From Micromonospora zamorensis (GTDB lineage: Bacteria; Actinomycetota; Actinomycetes; Mycobacteriales; Micromonosporaceae): a stretch of 64,000 nucleotides of DNA. The DNA lies in contig NZ_LT607755.1 in assembly GCF_900090275.1 (NCBI RefSeq), positions 6,262,001 through 6,326,000 on the forward strand. The letters are read 5' to 3'. The translations under genes were made by a program, and so were the position numbers. The notes under the pieces are model-generated. The model searched no databases. It saw only the letters and a list, made by a program, of their open reading frames with translations, and had not been told where the DNA came from. Below, piece by piece: positions 43,182 to 52,253 of the stretch (its first letter is position 1; every line of letters starts with the position of its first letter).

Positions 43182-43949
43182 GTGGGCTGGCGCAGTTTTG
43201 TCGCGGTCGGGGACAGTTTCACCGAGGGCATGGATGACGCGTACCCGGACGGCACCTACCGGGGTTGGGCGGACCTGGTGGCGACCCGGCTCGCCGCCGA
43301 CGCAGGGCCCGACTTCCGGTACGCGAACCTGGCCATCCGCGGCCGGCTCTTCCCCAGCGTGGTCGCCGAGCAGGTGCCCTCAGCGGTGGCGATGAAGCCG
43401 GATCTGATCAGCTTCGCGGCCGGCGGCAACGACGTACTGCGCCGCAGCTTCGACCCGCACACGCTGGTGGCCCGCTTCGACGAGGTGGTCCGGCAACTGC
43501 GTTCCGGCGGCGCGGACGTGCTGCTCTTCCGGTTCGCCGACGTGATGGCCCGACTGCCCGGCCAGCGCCTCGTCGCCCCCCGGGTGCAGTTGCTCAACCA
43601 GGCGGTCGGCGAGACCGCCGAGCGGCACGGCGCGATCATGGTCGACCTGTACGCCGACGACACCTTCCTCAACCCGATGCTCTGGAGCACCGACCGGTTG
43701 CACCTCTCCCCAGCCGGCCACCGGCGGGTCGCCGGGCAGGTGTTGAACGCGCTCGGGGTCGGTTGCGACGAGGAGTGGCTGATGGTCCCGCCGCACCCGG
43801 CCCCGTCGCCGTGGTTGGCCGCCCGTGCCGCCGACCTGCGGTGGGCCGGCCAGCACCTCGCCCCGTGGGTGCGGCGGCGGCTGACCGGTCGGTCGTCCGG
43901 TGACACGGTGACGGCGAAGCGCCCGCTGCTCGGGCCGATCGTCGACTGA
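43182..43949 (+). CDS. SGNH/GDSL-family hydrolase
   Basis: A 255-residue esterase/lipase-fold protein without signal peptide. Block I is VAVGDSFTEGMDD (catalytic Ser), block II has NLAIRG, block III is AAGGNDVLR (the Asn), and block V is STDRLHLSPAGH, giving the Asp/His pair. GTG 43182 is preferred because AAGGGGAAC lies 7 nt upstream; ATG 43134 has none. It is followed 2 nt later by the amidohydrolase-like gene, so they are likely translationally coupled. Substrate unknown. Confidence 0.92.
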   Translation: MGWRSFVAVGDSFTEGMDDAYPDGTYRGWADLVATRLAADAGPDFRYANLAIRGRLFPSVVAEQVPSAVAMKPDLISFAAGGNDVLRRSFDPHTLVARFDEVVRQLRSGGADVLLFRFADVMARLPGQRLVAPRVQLLNQAVGETAERHGAIMVDLYADDTFLNPMLWSTDRLHLSPAGHRRVAGQVLNALGVGCDEEWLMVPPHPAPSPWLAARAADLRWAGQHLAPWVRRRLTGRSSGDTVTAKRPLLGPIVD

Positions 43950-43951
43950 GC

Positions 43952-44398
43952 GTGCTCACCCTTCACACCGCGCCGCTGCTGTGGCGCGACCGGGTCGGCG
44001 AGACGGAGCCGGAGCACGCGGTCCTGGTGGGCGGCGACCGGATCGAGGCCGTCGGACCGTTGGCCGAGCTGAGTGGGGCGTACCCGGGTGTTCGGGTCCG
44101 CCGATGGCCCGGCACCCTGGGGCCGGGTCTGCTGCACGACGGCCCGCTGCCGGCGGCACCCACCCCACGCGAGCGGGTGCACGCGCTGCTGCGCAACGGA
44201 GTGACGGCGGTGTTGGCCGAGCACCTGACCGACCCGCTGCTGCGGGCTGCCGTCGACAGGAGCGACCTGCTGGTGCTGCCCGTCGCGGTGTCGGCGGTGC
44301 TGCTTCCGGGCGGGCGCGCCGACCTTGCGGTCCACGGTGTCGACGGTGTCTGCCTGGTGACCGTGGTCGCCGGGCGAATCGTCCACCGCCGCGCCTGA
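43952..44398 (+). CDS. Small amidohydrolase-like (imidazolonepropionase N-terminal-type) protein
   Basis: A 148-residue protein resembling the composite beta-domain of amidohydrolases: [34 protein letters not shown], and [12 protein letters not shown] in place of the usual PGLVNxHxH metal site. The metal histidines are missing and the barrel is not present, so it is unlikely to be an active hydrolase. Streptomyces-type genomes keep such a short gene beside an SGNH hydrolase, which argues that it is real and conserved. GTG 43952 is 2 nt after the previous stop. Confidence 0.75.
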   Translation: MLTLHTAPLLWRDRVGETEPEHAVLVGGDRIEAVGPLAELSGAYPGVRVRRWPGTLGPGLLHDGPLPAAPTPRERVHALLRNGVTAVLAEHLTDPLLRAAVDRSDLLVLPVAVSAVLLPGGRADLAVHGVDGVCLVTVVAGRIVHRRA

Positions 44399-44489
44399 AC
44401 GGCACTGTCAACGTTCCCCGCACCACATCTGTGCCCCCCGATCCTCGATGGCGGGCCGTCCGGTCGTGTCGCGGCGTAGTTTGGGGATC

Positions 44490-45392
44490 ATGTCTGTGCC
44501 GAGCGATCCTGATCCCCGCCTCCAGTCGTACGCGGACCCGCAGCGGCTGGTCACCACCGAGTGGCTGGCCGAGCACCTGGGCGACGAGGGCCTCGTCGTT
44601 GTCGAGTCCGACGAGGACGTGCTGCTCTACGAATCCGGCCACATCCCAGGTGCCGTGAAGGTCGACTGGCACCTGGAGCTGAACGACCAGGTGACCCGGG
44701 ACTACCTGGACGCGAAGAGCTTCGCCGAGCTGTGCGCCGCGAAGGGCATCGGCCGGGGCGACACCGTCGTCTTCTACGGCGACAACTTCAACTGGTGGGC
44801 CGCGTACGCCCTCTGGGTGTTCTCGCTCTTCGGCCACGCCGACGTGCGACTGCTCGACGGCGGCCGGCAGAAGTGGATCGCCGAGGGCCGCGAGGTGACC
44901 CGCGACAAGCCGGCTCGCCCTCGCGCCGACTACCCGGTGCCGCAGCGGGACGACGCGCCGCTTCGCGCCTACCGTGAGCAGGTCATGGCGCACATCGCCG
45001 CCGGCCGGCCGCTGGTCGACGTCCGGTCGCCGAGTGAATACACCGGCGAGACGCTGCACATGCCGGACTACCCGCAGGAGGGCGCGCTGCGTGGCGGGCA
45101 CATCCCGGGTGCGGTCAGCAAGCCGTGGAAGTCCGCCGCCAACGAGGACGGCACCTTCAAGTCCGCCGACGAGCTGCGGGCGATCTACGCGGACCAGCTC
45201 GGGCTCAGCCCGGACGACGACGTGATCGCGTACTGCCGGATCGGTGAGCGGTCCAGCCACACCTGGTTCGTCCTGCGGCACCTGCTGGGCTATCCGCAGG
45301 TGCGCAACTACGACGGCTCGTGGACCGAGTGGGGCAACCTGGTCCGGGCACCCGTCGTCAAGGGCGATCAGCCCGGCGGCCTCGCCGCCTGA
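44490..45392 (+). CDS. sseA: Thiosulfate/3-mercaptopyruvate sulfurtransferase SseA
   Basis: A 300-residue tandem rhodanese. The first, inactive, domain has [17 protein letters not shown] and [19 protein letters not shown]. The second holds the catalytic C249 in [16 protein letters not shown], the rhodanese CRxGxRS loop. It supplies sulfane sulfur and has been linked with SufE in actinobacteria. ATG 44490 has GGGGA upstream. A perfect 13-bp terminator follows. Confidence 0.95.
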   Translation: MSVPSDPDPRLQSYADPQRLVTTEWLAEHLGDEGLVVVESDEDVLLYESGHIPGAVKVDWHLELNDQVTRDYLDAKSFAELCAAKGIGRGDTVVFYGDNFNWWAAYALWVFSLFGHADVRLLDGGRQKWIAEGREVTRDKPARPRADYPVPQRDDAPLRAYREQVMAHIAAGRPLVDVRSPSEYTGETLHMPDYPQEGALRGGHIPGAVSKPWKSAANEDGTFKSADELRAIYADQLGLSPDDDVIAYCRIGERSSHTWFVLRHLLGYPQVRNYDGSWTEWGNLVRAPVVKGDQPGGLAA

Positions 45393-45410
45393 CCAAGCTG
45401 GCCAGCCCTG

Positions 45411-45440
45411 TCCCCGCGCGGCCACCCGGCCGCGCGGGGA
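45411..45440. terminator. Bidirectional terminator between sseA and the anti-sigma-like gene
   Basis: TCCCCGCGCGGCC at 45411-45423 pairs perfectly with GGCCGCGCGGGGA at 45428-45440, with a 4-nt loop, between convergent genes. Confidence 0.85.
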
Positions 45441-45447
45441 CGAGGGC

Positions 45448-46632
45448 TCAGCCGGCCAGTGCCACCATGCCGGTCAGGTCGCGGACCACGCCGGTGACCT
45501 CGCCGGTCTCCGGGTGCCAGCGCACCAGGCCGCCCGGTTGCAGGCGGAGCAGGACGGCACCCCGGTTGTCCCAGCCCAGCACCTCGCAGCAACCCTTCCA
45601 CCGGTCGCGGCCGAGGTCGAGCATGTGGGCCACCGCACCGGTCCGGGCATCCAGCACGGCCACCCCCTCGGCACCGTCGATCTCGCTGTTGGTGATCCAC
45701 GCCGAGCGGGCCAGGCGTTCGCCGTGCAGCCAGCCCCGGCCGTAGAACTCGTTGACCTGGTACGGCACCGGTAGCGGGCCGCCGGTGACCTTCTGTTCGG
45801 AACGAACCGTGCCCTCGCGGGCGGTACGGCTGCGCAGGGTCAGGTTGTCCCGCATGCCGCTCACCTCGACGAGCGCCGCCTCGCGACCGGCCGCCGGGTC
45901 GGGCGCGACCAGGTCCCAGAGCGAGACGTCGAGCTGGCTGGCCGCGCCGGAGACCCGGTCCACCGCGTACGTCCGGCCGTCGCCGCCGACCAGCACCCGG
46001 TCGCCCGCCCAGACCACCATTTCCAGGTAGCCCTCGAGGGGGATGCGGCGCACGGTCGCCGTGGTGAGGTCGACCATGATCAGCTCATTGGTCTGCGCGA
46101 ACGCGGCCGACCGGCCGTCCGGCGAGAGCACTCCCGCCTTCAGGGCGGGTGCCTGGTTGCCGCCCGAGTCCCGGGTGGGGGCCGGGGTCACCACGTCGAG
46201 ACTGCGCACCACACCGTCGTCCCCGAGCACCCGGACGGGACCGTCCGCACGGTATTCCTCGCTGTCCAACGGCTGGAACAGCGCCAGCGCCCGCTGGACC
46301 GGTCGGGCGGAGAGGGGCACTGTCGCCGGGTCACCGAGTCGGGCCAGCGGATCAGGCGGGAAGGGCAGCTCGGCGGGGGCGCGCACCACCGGCCCGGCGT
46401 GGTTGGGCACGACGGTCGGCGCCACCGAGTGGTCCGGCGGTGGGTTGGCGGGCGGTCGCAGGGCAGCGACAGTGCCGCCACCGATCAGCACCACGGCCGC
46501 TGCCACCGCGCCGACGGCCCGGCGGGTACGCCGAGTGCGCCGGGCCCGTTCCCAGCCGGTGACCGCGGGGTGGCTGGGCCGGACGTCCTCGACGCTGACG
46601 GTCAGCAGTTGACGCAGGTCCTGCTCGTTCAC
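45448..46632 (-). CDS. Membrane-anchored partner of the ECF sigma factor (putative anti-sigma/beta-propeller-like)
   Basis: A 394-residue protein: a short cytosolic N-terminus (NEQDLRQLLTVSVEDVRPSH), one membrane helix near residues 40-60 (AVGAVAAAVVLIGGGTVAAL), then an extracellular part. That part contains repeated strands of WD/propeller character (VLSPDGRSAAFAQTNELIMV, MVVWAGDRVLVGGDGRTYAV, EVLGWDNRGAVLLRLQPG). The stop of the sigma gene overlaps its GTG as GTGA, a typical sigma/anti-sigma arrangement. There is no zinc-binding HxxxCxxC anti-sigma motif, so its regulatory role is inferred from position. Confidence 0.72.
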   Translation of the reverse strand: MNEQDLRQLLTVSVEDVRPSHPAVTGWERARRTRRTRRAVGAVAAAVVLIGGGTVAALRPPANPPPDHSVAPTVVPNHAGPVVRAPAELPFPPDPLARLGDPATVPLSARPVQRALALFQPLDSEEYRADGPVRVLGDDGVVRSLDVVTPAPTRDSGGNQAPALKAGVLSPDGRSAAFAQTNELIMVDLTTATVRRIPLEGYLEMVVWAGDRVLVGGDGRTYAVDRVSGAASQLDVSLWDLVAPDPAAGREAALVEVSGMRDNLTLRSRTAREGTVRSEQKVTGGPLPVPYQVNEFYGRGWLHGERLARSAWITNSEIDGAEGVAVLDARTGAVAHMLDLGRDRWKGCCEVLGWDNRGAVLLRLQPGGLVRWHPETGEVTGVVRDLTGMVALAG

Positions 46633-47177
46633 GGGTTCACCTCCAGGCCGTTGGCGAGGTCGGCGGGGCGCTGGCTCGGTCGGGCATCCCGGGCCAGGTC
46701 CGGAGCGACCTCGCGGAGTCGGCGCAGCGCCGCGTGACACTGGCTCTTCACCGTGCCGACGGTCACCCCGAGCGCTTCGGCGGTGGCGACCTCGGTCAGA
46801 TCCTCGTAGTAGCGCAGCACCAGCACGGCCCGCTGCCGTGGTGGCAGCAGGCCCAACGCGTCATGCAGTGTCAGCCGCAACGCGCCGTCCCGGTCGTGGG
46901 CCACCTGCTCCGGAGGTGTGGCGCTGAGCCATTCCCGCCGTCGGCGACGCCACCACGACACCGCATCGCGGTAGAGGATGGCCCGCACGTACGCGGAGGG
47001 GTCGCCGTCACGGACCGAGGACCAGCGCAGCGCGAGCTTCAGCAGGGCGTCCTGGAGCAGGTCTTCGGCCTGGTGCCGGTTGCCGCAGATCAGGTAGGCC
47101 GCGCGCAGCAGCCGGTGTTGGTGGCTTTCCACGAAGGCGAGGTAGCCGTCGCGTCCGTCGCTTCTCGTGGCTGCCAT
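46629..47177 (-). CDS. ECF RNA polymerase sigma factor, SigE family
   Basis: A 182-residue group IV sigma factor with region 2 (RDGYLAFVESHQHRLLRAAY to LLQDALLKLALRW) and region 4 (LPPRQRAVLVLRYYEDLTEV, then ALGVTVGTVKSQCHAALRRL). The sequence fits the SigE/ECF41-less family of actinobacteria. ATG 47177 has a strong GGAGGG site. It is followed by its membrane partner with a 4-nt overlap. Confidence 0.93.
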   Translation of the reverse strand: MAATRSDGRDGYLAFVESHQHRLLRAAYLICGNRHQAEDLLQDALLKLALRWSSVRDGDPSAYVRAILYRDAVSWWRRRRREWLSATPPEQVAHDRDGALRLTLHDALGLLPPRQRAVLVLRYYEDLTEVATAEALGVTVGTVKSQCHAALRRLREVAPDLARDARPSQRPADLANGLEVNP

Positions 47178-47245
47178 CCGCCCTCCTTCCGGCCGTCGCG
47201 ATGCGCGTCACCTGGCAGACGCACGGGAAGGGGGAAAAGGTTGGG

Positions 47246-47827
47246 TCAGCTCTCCGGCGTTCCGGTCAGATAGCGCTGGAGGGTCGGCGCGACCCAGGAG
47301 ACCAGGTCCTGTGGTGTGGTGTCCACCATGGGCGGCAGGCGGACGACGTACCGGGTGTAGGCGAGGCCGAGGATCTGACTGGCCACCAGGCCGGCGCGCC
47401 GGGCGGTAGTGGTCGGGTCGGTGCCGAACGTGGCCACGGCCGCGGTGAGCTGGTCGGCGAAGATGCCGCGCATCCGTTCGGCGGCGCCGGGATTGGTGCT
47501 GGCGGCCCGCAGCAGCGCCACGAGCGTCTCGTCGCCTTCCCAGCGGGTGAGGAAGTGCCGGACCAGCGTCTCACCGAGCTGCTCGGGTGGCACCGCGGCC
47601 AGGTCGGGCAGTCGGAGGTCGAACTCGGCCGCCGCCGCGAAGAGCCCCTCCTTGCTGCCGTAGTAGCGCATGACCATCGACGGGTCGATCTGGGCGTCGG
47701 CGGCGATGGCCCTGATCGTGGCCCGCTCGTAGCCGTCCGCCGCGAACCGTTCCCGGGCCGCGCGCAGGATCGCCGCCCGGGTGGCGTCCGAGCGACGGGG
47801 AGAGGCCGGTTGGGCAGACGCTGTCAT
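47246..47827 (-). CDS. TetR-family transcriptional regulator
   Basis: A 193-residue repressor. The helix-turn-helix covers RAAILRAARERFAADGYERA and TIRAIAADAQIDPSMVMRYYGSKEGLF. The ligand domain is of the TetR_C type with MRGIFADQLTAAVATF. It is divergent from the FAD monooxygenase, and three palindromes of one type lie in the spacer, so it probably represses both genes. ATG 47827. Confidence 0.93.
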   Translation of the reverse strand: MTASAQPASPRRSDATRAAILRAARERFAADGYERATIRAIAADAQIDPSMVMRYYGSKEGLFAAAAEFDLRLPDLAAVPPEQLGETLVRHFLTRWEGDETLVALLRAASTNPGAAERMRGIFADQLTAAVATFGTDPTTTARRAGLVASQILGLAYTRYVVRLPPMVDTTPQDLVSWVAPTLQRYLTGTPES

Positions 47828-47841
47828 GTCAACGACCGTAG

Positions 47842-47914
47842 GCCAACACCTGTTGACATGCAATCGACTGGCCTCTAGCGTCGCCAACAAGTGTTTGCCA
47901 ACAGATGTTGGCAA
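47842..47914. promoter_or_regulatory. Three-copy operator for the TetR/monooxygenase pair
   Basis: Three sites share GCCAACA-NN-TGTTGGC: GCCAACACCTGTTGAC at 47842-47857, GCCAACAAGTGTTTGC at 47883-47898, and the perfect 20-bp TTGCCAACAGATGTTGGCAA at 47895-47914. The last two overlap by 4 bp. The perfect site ends 19 nt before the monooxygenase start. Confidence 0.85.
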
Positions 47915-47933
47915 CGGTCTTCTGGAGGTGGCC

Positions 47934-49091
47934 ATGCTGCCCACGAGCACCGACGTCCTGGTGGTGGGCGCAGGTCCCACCGGCCTCGCCACCGCGCTGA
48001 CGCTGGCCCGGCGCGGGATCGAGGTGACAGTGCTGGACCAACTCGCCGAACCGCCGATCACCTCCCGCGCGGCCGTCGTGCACGCGTACACCCTGGAGGT
48101 CCTGGACCGGATCGGCGCTGCGGCGCCGCTGGACGCCCAGGGGGTGCGGACGCCGCGCTTCACGGTGCGCGACCGGGACCGCGTGCTGCTGTCGGTGCCG
48201 TTCCACGAGCTGCCGTCCCGGTTCCCCTACGCGCTGCTGGTCTCCCAGTCGGTCACCGAGGCGGTGCTCGCCGGGCAGTTGGCCGAACTCGGCGTCCAGG
48301 TGCGACGGCCCTGCCGGCTGACCGGGTTGACCACCACCGGTGACGGGGTGCTCGCGCAGGTCGACGGAAAGACGCTACGCGCCCGGTTCGTCGTCGGCGC
48401 GGACGGCTTGCACAGCACCGTCCGGCAGTTGGTCGGCATCGACTTCACCGGCCCCAGCGACGAGGAGTCCTTCGTGCTCGCCGACGTACGGGTGCGAAGC
48501 GTCCTGCCCCGAGACGAGGCGGCGCTCTTCCTCGCCCGCTCCGGGCCGCTGATCTGGGCCCCGCTCCCGGACGGGGTGGTCCGACTGGTCGCCGCCGTGG
48601 CGACGGCCCCGGCCGAGCCGGACGAGGCGTACCTCCAGGCGCTGCTCGACGAGCGCGGTCCGGCGCGACGACCCGACCGGGTGACCGAGGTGCTCTGGGG
48701 CTCCCGGTTCCGGGTGCATCACCGGATCGCCGACACGTTCCGAGCCGGGCCGGTGCTGTTGGCCGGAGACGCCGGACACGTGCACAGCCCGGCCGGCGGG
48801 CAGGGCATGAACCTCGGCATCTGCGACGCGGTCGCCCTCGGCACAGCGCTGGCGGACGTGCTCGACGGCGGTCCGGACGCGCTGCTCGACGACTACACCG
48901 CCCGGCAGCGGCCGATGGCCGAGGACGTGCTGAGCTTCGCCGCCGGGCTGACCCGGCTGGCCACCGTCTCCCCGGCCCGCCGGCCGGCCCGTGACGTGCT
49001 GCTGCGGCTGCTCGGTGCCGTGCCACCGTGGCGCCGACGGATCGCGCTGCGACTGTCCGGGCTGTCCCACCGGGAACGCACGCCGGGCTAG
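47934..49091 (+). CDS. FAD-dependent monooxygenase (PHBH/UbiH family)
   Basis: A 385-residue flavoprotein hydroxylase. The N-terminal FAD site is DVLVVGAGPTGLATALTLARR. The central DG motif is FVVGADGLHSTVRQLVG. The second FAD motif is VLLAGDAGHVHSPAGGQGMNLGICDAVALG. Related enzymes modify or inactivate aromatic drugs such as rifampicin and tetracyclines, or polyketides. Control by a TetR repressor and a neighbouring exporter fits xenobiotic response, but the substrate is unknown. ATG 47934 has GGAGG close by. It overlaps the end of the convergent MFS gene by 4 nt. Confidence 0.93.
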   Translation: MLPTSTDVLVVGAGPTGLATALTLARRGIEVTVLDQLAEPPITSRAAVVHAYTLEVLDRIGAAAPLDAQGVRTPRFTVRDRDRVLLSVPFHELPSRFPYALLVSQSVTEAVLAGQLAELGVQVRRPCRLTGLTTTGDGVLAQVDGKTLRARFVVGADGLHSTVRQLVGIDFTGPSDEESFVLADVRVRSVLPRDEAALFLARSGPLIWAPLPDGVVRLVAAVATAPAEPDEAYLQALLDERGPARRPDRVTEVLWGSRFRVHHRIADTFRAGPVLLAGDAGHVHSPAGGQGMNLGICDAVALGTALADVLDGGPDALLDDYTARQRPMAEDVLSFAAGLTRLATVSPARRPARDVLLRLLGAVPPWRRRIALRLSGLSHRERTPG

Positions 49092-50341
49092 GAGATCAGG
49101 TCTCGCGCGACCGGCACCGGCTGGGCACCCGCGCGCGGGTCGGCCGGCCGCAGTGTCCGCCACGCGGCCAGTGTGACCAGCGCGAAGATGCCGGCCGCCG
49201 CACCCGCCACCGGCGCCGTCCCGTACGCGGCGGCTGCCAGCCCGGCGAGCGCCGCACCGATCGGCGCGGTGAGCAGGCCGACCATCCGTTGGGCCGATCC
49301 GACCCGGCCGAGCAGCCTTGCCGGCACGTTCCGCTGCCCGTACGACGCCCACAGGCTGTTCCACACCACCGTGCCCGCGGCGAAGACGGCCAACGCGAAG
49401 CCGCCCGGCACCGGATGCCGGGCCAGCGCGAACCCGGTCAGCGCCACGGTCTCCGCGGCGAGCACCACGCACAGCGCCGGCACCGTGCCGAGTCGGGCGG
49501 CGAGCCGACCGGACCCGAGCGCCCCCGCCAGGCCCCCGACGATCGCGGCGGCGGCGAACAGCCCGTAGCCGGCTGGCGGCACCCGCAGCACGTCCAGCGC
49601 ATAGAGCACCAGCACCGCCATGATCCCGCTGATCGCCAGGTTGCTCGCGGCGGTGAGCAGAGTGACCCGCCACAGGGTCCGGTGCGCACGCAGCCAGCGC
49701 AAACCTTCGACGATCTCGCCCCACACGGAGCCGCGCCGAGTGCCGGGCCGCGCCTGCACGCTCGCGACGGGAGTGGGGGTGAGGGCCAGCACGAGCAGCG
49801 CCGCCGCGGCGAAGGTGACGGCGTCGAGGGCGAACGGGAGGGCCGGGGCGACGGCGAAGAGGACACCGGCGGCCGGCGCCCCGAGGAAACCGCCGGCAAC
49901 CGCCGACCCCGCCTGGAGTCGACCGTTCGCCCGGGGCAGCGCGTCCGGTGGCACCAGCGCGGGGAGCAGCGCGAACGAGGCCGAGTCGAAGAGCGTCCCC
50001 AGTGTGGCGAGCAGGAACGCCGCGACCAGCAGCACCAGGACACCAACGCGGTCGAGTGCGACCGTCACGGCCAGTGCCGCCACCACGACGGCACGGATGC
50101 CGTCGACCAGGGCCATCGTCCGACGACGGTCCCAGCGGTCCGCGTACACACCGCCGAGCAGACCGAAGATCAACGGCGGCAACTGACCGGCCACGGTGAC
50201 CGCCGCGATGACCCGCGGGTCGCGGGTCACTGTCGCCGCCAGTAGGGCCAGTGCCGGCGTACGCAGCGCGTCTCCGAACCGCGACGAGACGGCGGCGGAC
50301 CAGAGCAGCCGGAAGTCCCGGCCCAGAGCTGAGGAGGTCAT
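49088..50341 (-). CDS. MFS transporter (MFS_3 / enterobactin-exporter type)
   Basis: A 417-residue 12-helix transporter. The start FRLLWSAAVSSRFGDALRTP is the mark of the MFS_3 group (EntS-like). Motif A region: GGVYADRWDRRRTMALVDGIRAVVV. Helix 4-5: ATLGTLFDSASFALLPALVPP. The second half repeats the pattern with WLRAHRTLWRVTLLTAASN. ATG 50341. Convergent with the monooxygenase, so possibly an exporter in the same response; substrate unknown. Confidence 0.9.
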   Translation of the reverse strand: MTSSALGRDFRLLWSAAVSSRFGDALRTPALALLAATVTRDPRVIAAVTVAGQLPPLIFGLLGGVYADRWDRRRTMALVDGIRAVVVAALAVTVALDRVGVLVLLVAAFLLATLGTLFDSASFALLPALVPPDALPRANGRLQAGSAVAGGFLGAPAAGVLFAVAPALPFALDAVTFAAAALLVLALTPTPVASVQARPGTRRGSVWGEIVEGLRWLRAHRTLWRVTLLTAASNLAISGIMAVLVLYALDVLRVPPAGYGLFAAAAIVGGLAGALGSGRLAARLGTVPALCVVLAAETVALTGFALARHPVPGGFALAVFAAGTVVWNSLWASYGQRNVPARLLGRVGSAQRMVGLLTAPIGAALAGLAAAAYGTAPVAGAAAGIFALVTLAAWRTLRPADPRAGAQPVPVARDLIS

Positions 50342-50463
50342 CCGGTGACCGTGCGGGTTCGACCGGGTCGAGGGTCAAGCCGCCGGGCGAAAGGGGGACG
50401 CGCGTGTCGGTGATCATCGGTACGGTGGGCGCCGGCATTTCGGGACCGGGGGAGAAGACACGC

Positions 50464-52251
50464 GTGGACCACACCTTCCAGGTCGACCTTCGTGGCGTGG
50501 TCGACCTGCTCAGCCATCACCTCTACGGCAGCCCGCGGGTCTACGTCCGAGAGCTGCTGCAGAACGCGGTGGACGCGATCACCGCGCGACGCTCGACCGA
50601 GCCGGACGCGCCAGCCCTGGTCCGCATCGAAACTCCCGAGATCACCGGCGACGGCACGCTGCGGGTGCACGACACCGGGATCGGCCTGACCGAGGCGCAG
50701 GTGCATGAGCTGCTGGCCACCATCGGTCGCAGCTCCAAGAGGGACGATCTCGGCTTCTCCCGGCACGAGTTCCTCGGCCAGTTCGGCATCGGCCTGCTCT
50801 CCTGCTTCCTGGTCGCCGACGAGATCCAGGTGCTCACCCGCAACGGCGAACACCCCACGGTCCGCTGGACCGGCTACGCCGACGGCCGGTACGCGGTGAG
50901 CCTGGCACCACCGGAGGCCGCCCGCGCCGAACCAGGCACCACCGTCACGCTGGTGCCCCGCCGCGACGCCGACCAGTGGTTCACCACACCGACCGTCACC
51001 GACCTGGCCCGCCTCTTCGGTTCGCTGCTGCCGGTCACCGTCCGGGTCGGCGACGTGGTCACCACCACCGGTGAGCCGCCCTGGCCGACCGCGCCGGGCG
51101 CGCCGGTCGACCGGGCGGCGCTGATCGCGTACGCCCGGGAGACGCTCGGCGTCGACCCGTTCGACGTGCTGCCGTTGACCGTGCCGGAAGCCGGGTTGAC
51201 CGGTGTCGCCGTCATCCTGCCCACCCCGGTGAACCCGGCGGCCCGTGCGGGGCACCGGGTCTACCTCAAGCGGATGCTGCTCACCGAGCACGCCGACGGG
51301 TTGCTGCCGGACTGGGCGTTCTTCGCGCACTGCGTCGTGGACGCCACCGAGCTGCGCCCGACCGCCAGCCGGGAAGCCCTCTACGAGGACACCCTGCTGA
51401 CCGCGACCCGGGAGGCGCTCGGCGACCAGATACGCGGCTGGCTGGTCCGGCTGGCGCGGCACGACCCGCACCGGCTGGCCGAGTTCCTCCAGGTGCACCA
51501 CCTGGGTGTGAAGGCGCTGGCGCTGCACGACGACGAGATGCTCCAGCTGGTCGACCGGTGGTGGCCGATGGACACCAACGTCGGCACGCTCACCCTCGCC
51601 GAGTTCCGGGAGCGCTACGGCGTGCTCCGCTACGCGGCGAGCCTGGACGAGTTCCGCCAGCTCGCCGCGGTGGCTGCCGCACAGGATCTGGCGGTGGTCA
51701 ACGGCGGCTACACGTACGACACCGAGCTGATCGAGCGGCTGCCGACGGTGGACCGCTCGGTGCTGATCGAGCGTCTGGAACCGAGCGATCTCACGACCCG
51801 CTTCGACAGCCTCGACCCGCACGTGGAGCTGGCGCTGCGGCCGTTCCTCACCGCCGCGCAGCGGGCCGTCGAACGTTCCGGCTGCGAGGTGGTGATCCGG
51901 GCGTACGACCCGGTGTCGCTGCCCGCGCTCTACCTGGTCAGCAGGTCGGCGGCGTTCAACGACCAGCTCGCGGCCAGCCGGGACCGAGCCGACGAACTGT
52001 GGGGCGGGGTCCTCGACGCGCTCGCCTCCACCGCACCACCGGACCGCCCGCAGTTGGTGCTCAACCACCGCAACCCGCTGGTCCGCCGCGTCACCGCGCT
52101 GGCCGACCCGGAGCTGGTGGGGCTCGCCGTCGAGGCGCTCTACGGGCAGGCGCTGCTGCTCGGGCACCATCCGATCCGCGCGGCCGACGTGGCCCTGCTG
52201 AACGATTCCTTCCTCGGCCTGCTCGGCCGGGCCGTGCCGGGACAGGAGTGA
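50464..52251 (+). CDS. HSP90-family protein
   Basis: A 595-residue GHKL ATPase related to HtpG. The nucleotide site is shown by LYGSPRVYVRELLQNAVDAI, VHDTGIGLT and FLGQFGIGLLSCFLVAD. The middle region has KRMLLTEHADGLLPDWAFF and the catalytic-loop-like ELRPTASREALYEDTLL, where HtpG has NVSREIL. It is shorter than HtpG (about 625 residues) and diverges in the C-terminal third. GTG 50464 (VDHTFQVDLRGVVDLLSHH) is preferred by family alignment and a GGGGGAG site; GTG 50404 is a good alternative with AGGGGGA. Its stop is 2 nt before a large TPR gene. Confidence 0.9.
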   Translation: MDHTFQVDLRGVVDLLSHHLYGSPRVYVRELLQNAVDAITARRSTEPDAPALVRIETPEITGDGTLRVHDTGIGLTEAQVHELLATIGRSSKRDDLGFSRHEFLGQFGIGLLSCFLVADEIQVLTRNGEHPTVRWTGYADGRYAVSLAPPEAARAEPGTTVTLVPRRDADQWFTTPTVTDLARLFGSLLPVTVRVGDVVTTTGEPPWPTAPGAPVDRAALIAYARETLGVDPFDVLPLTVPEAGLTGVAVILPTPVNPAARAGHRVYLKRMLLTEHADGLLPDWAFFAHCVVDATELRPTASREALYEDTLLTATREALGDQIRGWLVRLARHDPHRLAEFLQVHHLGVKALALHDDEMLQLVDRWWPMDTNVGTLTLAEFRERYGVLRYAASLDEFRQLAAVAAAQDLAVVNGGYTYDTELIERLPTVDRSVLIERLEPSDLTTRFDSLDPHVELALRPFLTAAQRAVERSGCEVVIRAYDPVSLPALYLVSRSAAFNDQLAASRDRADELWGGVLDALASTAPPDRPQLVLNHRNPLVRRVTALADPELVGLAVEALYGQALLLGHHPIRAADVALLNDSFLGLLGRAVPGQE

Positions 52252-52253
52252 AC

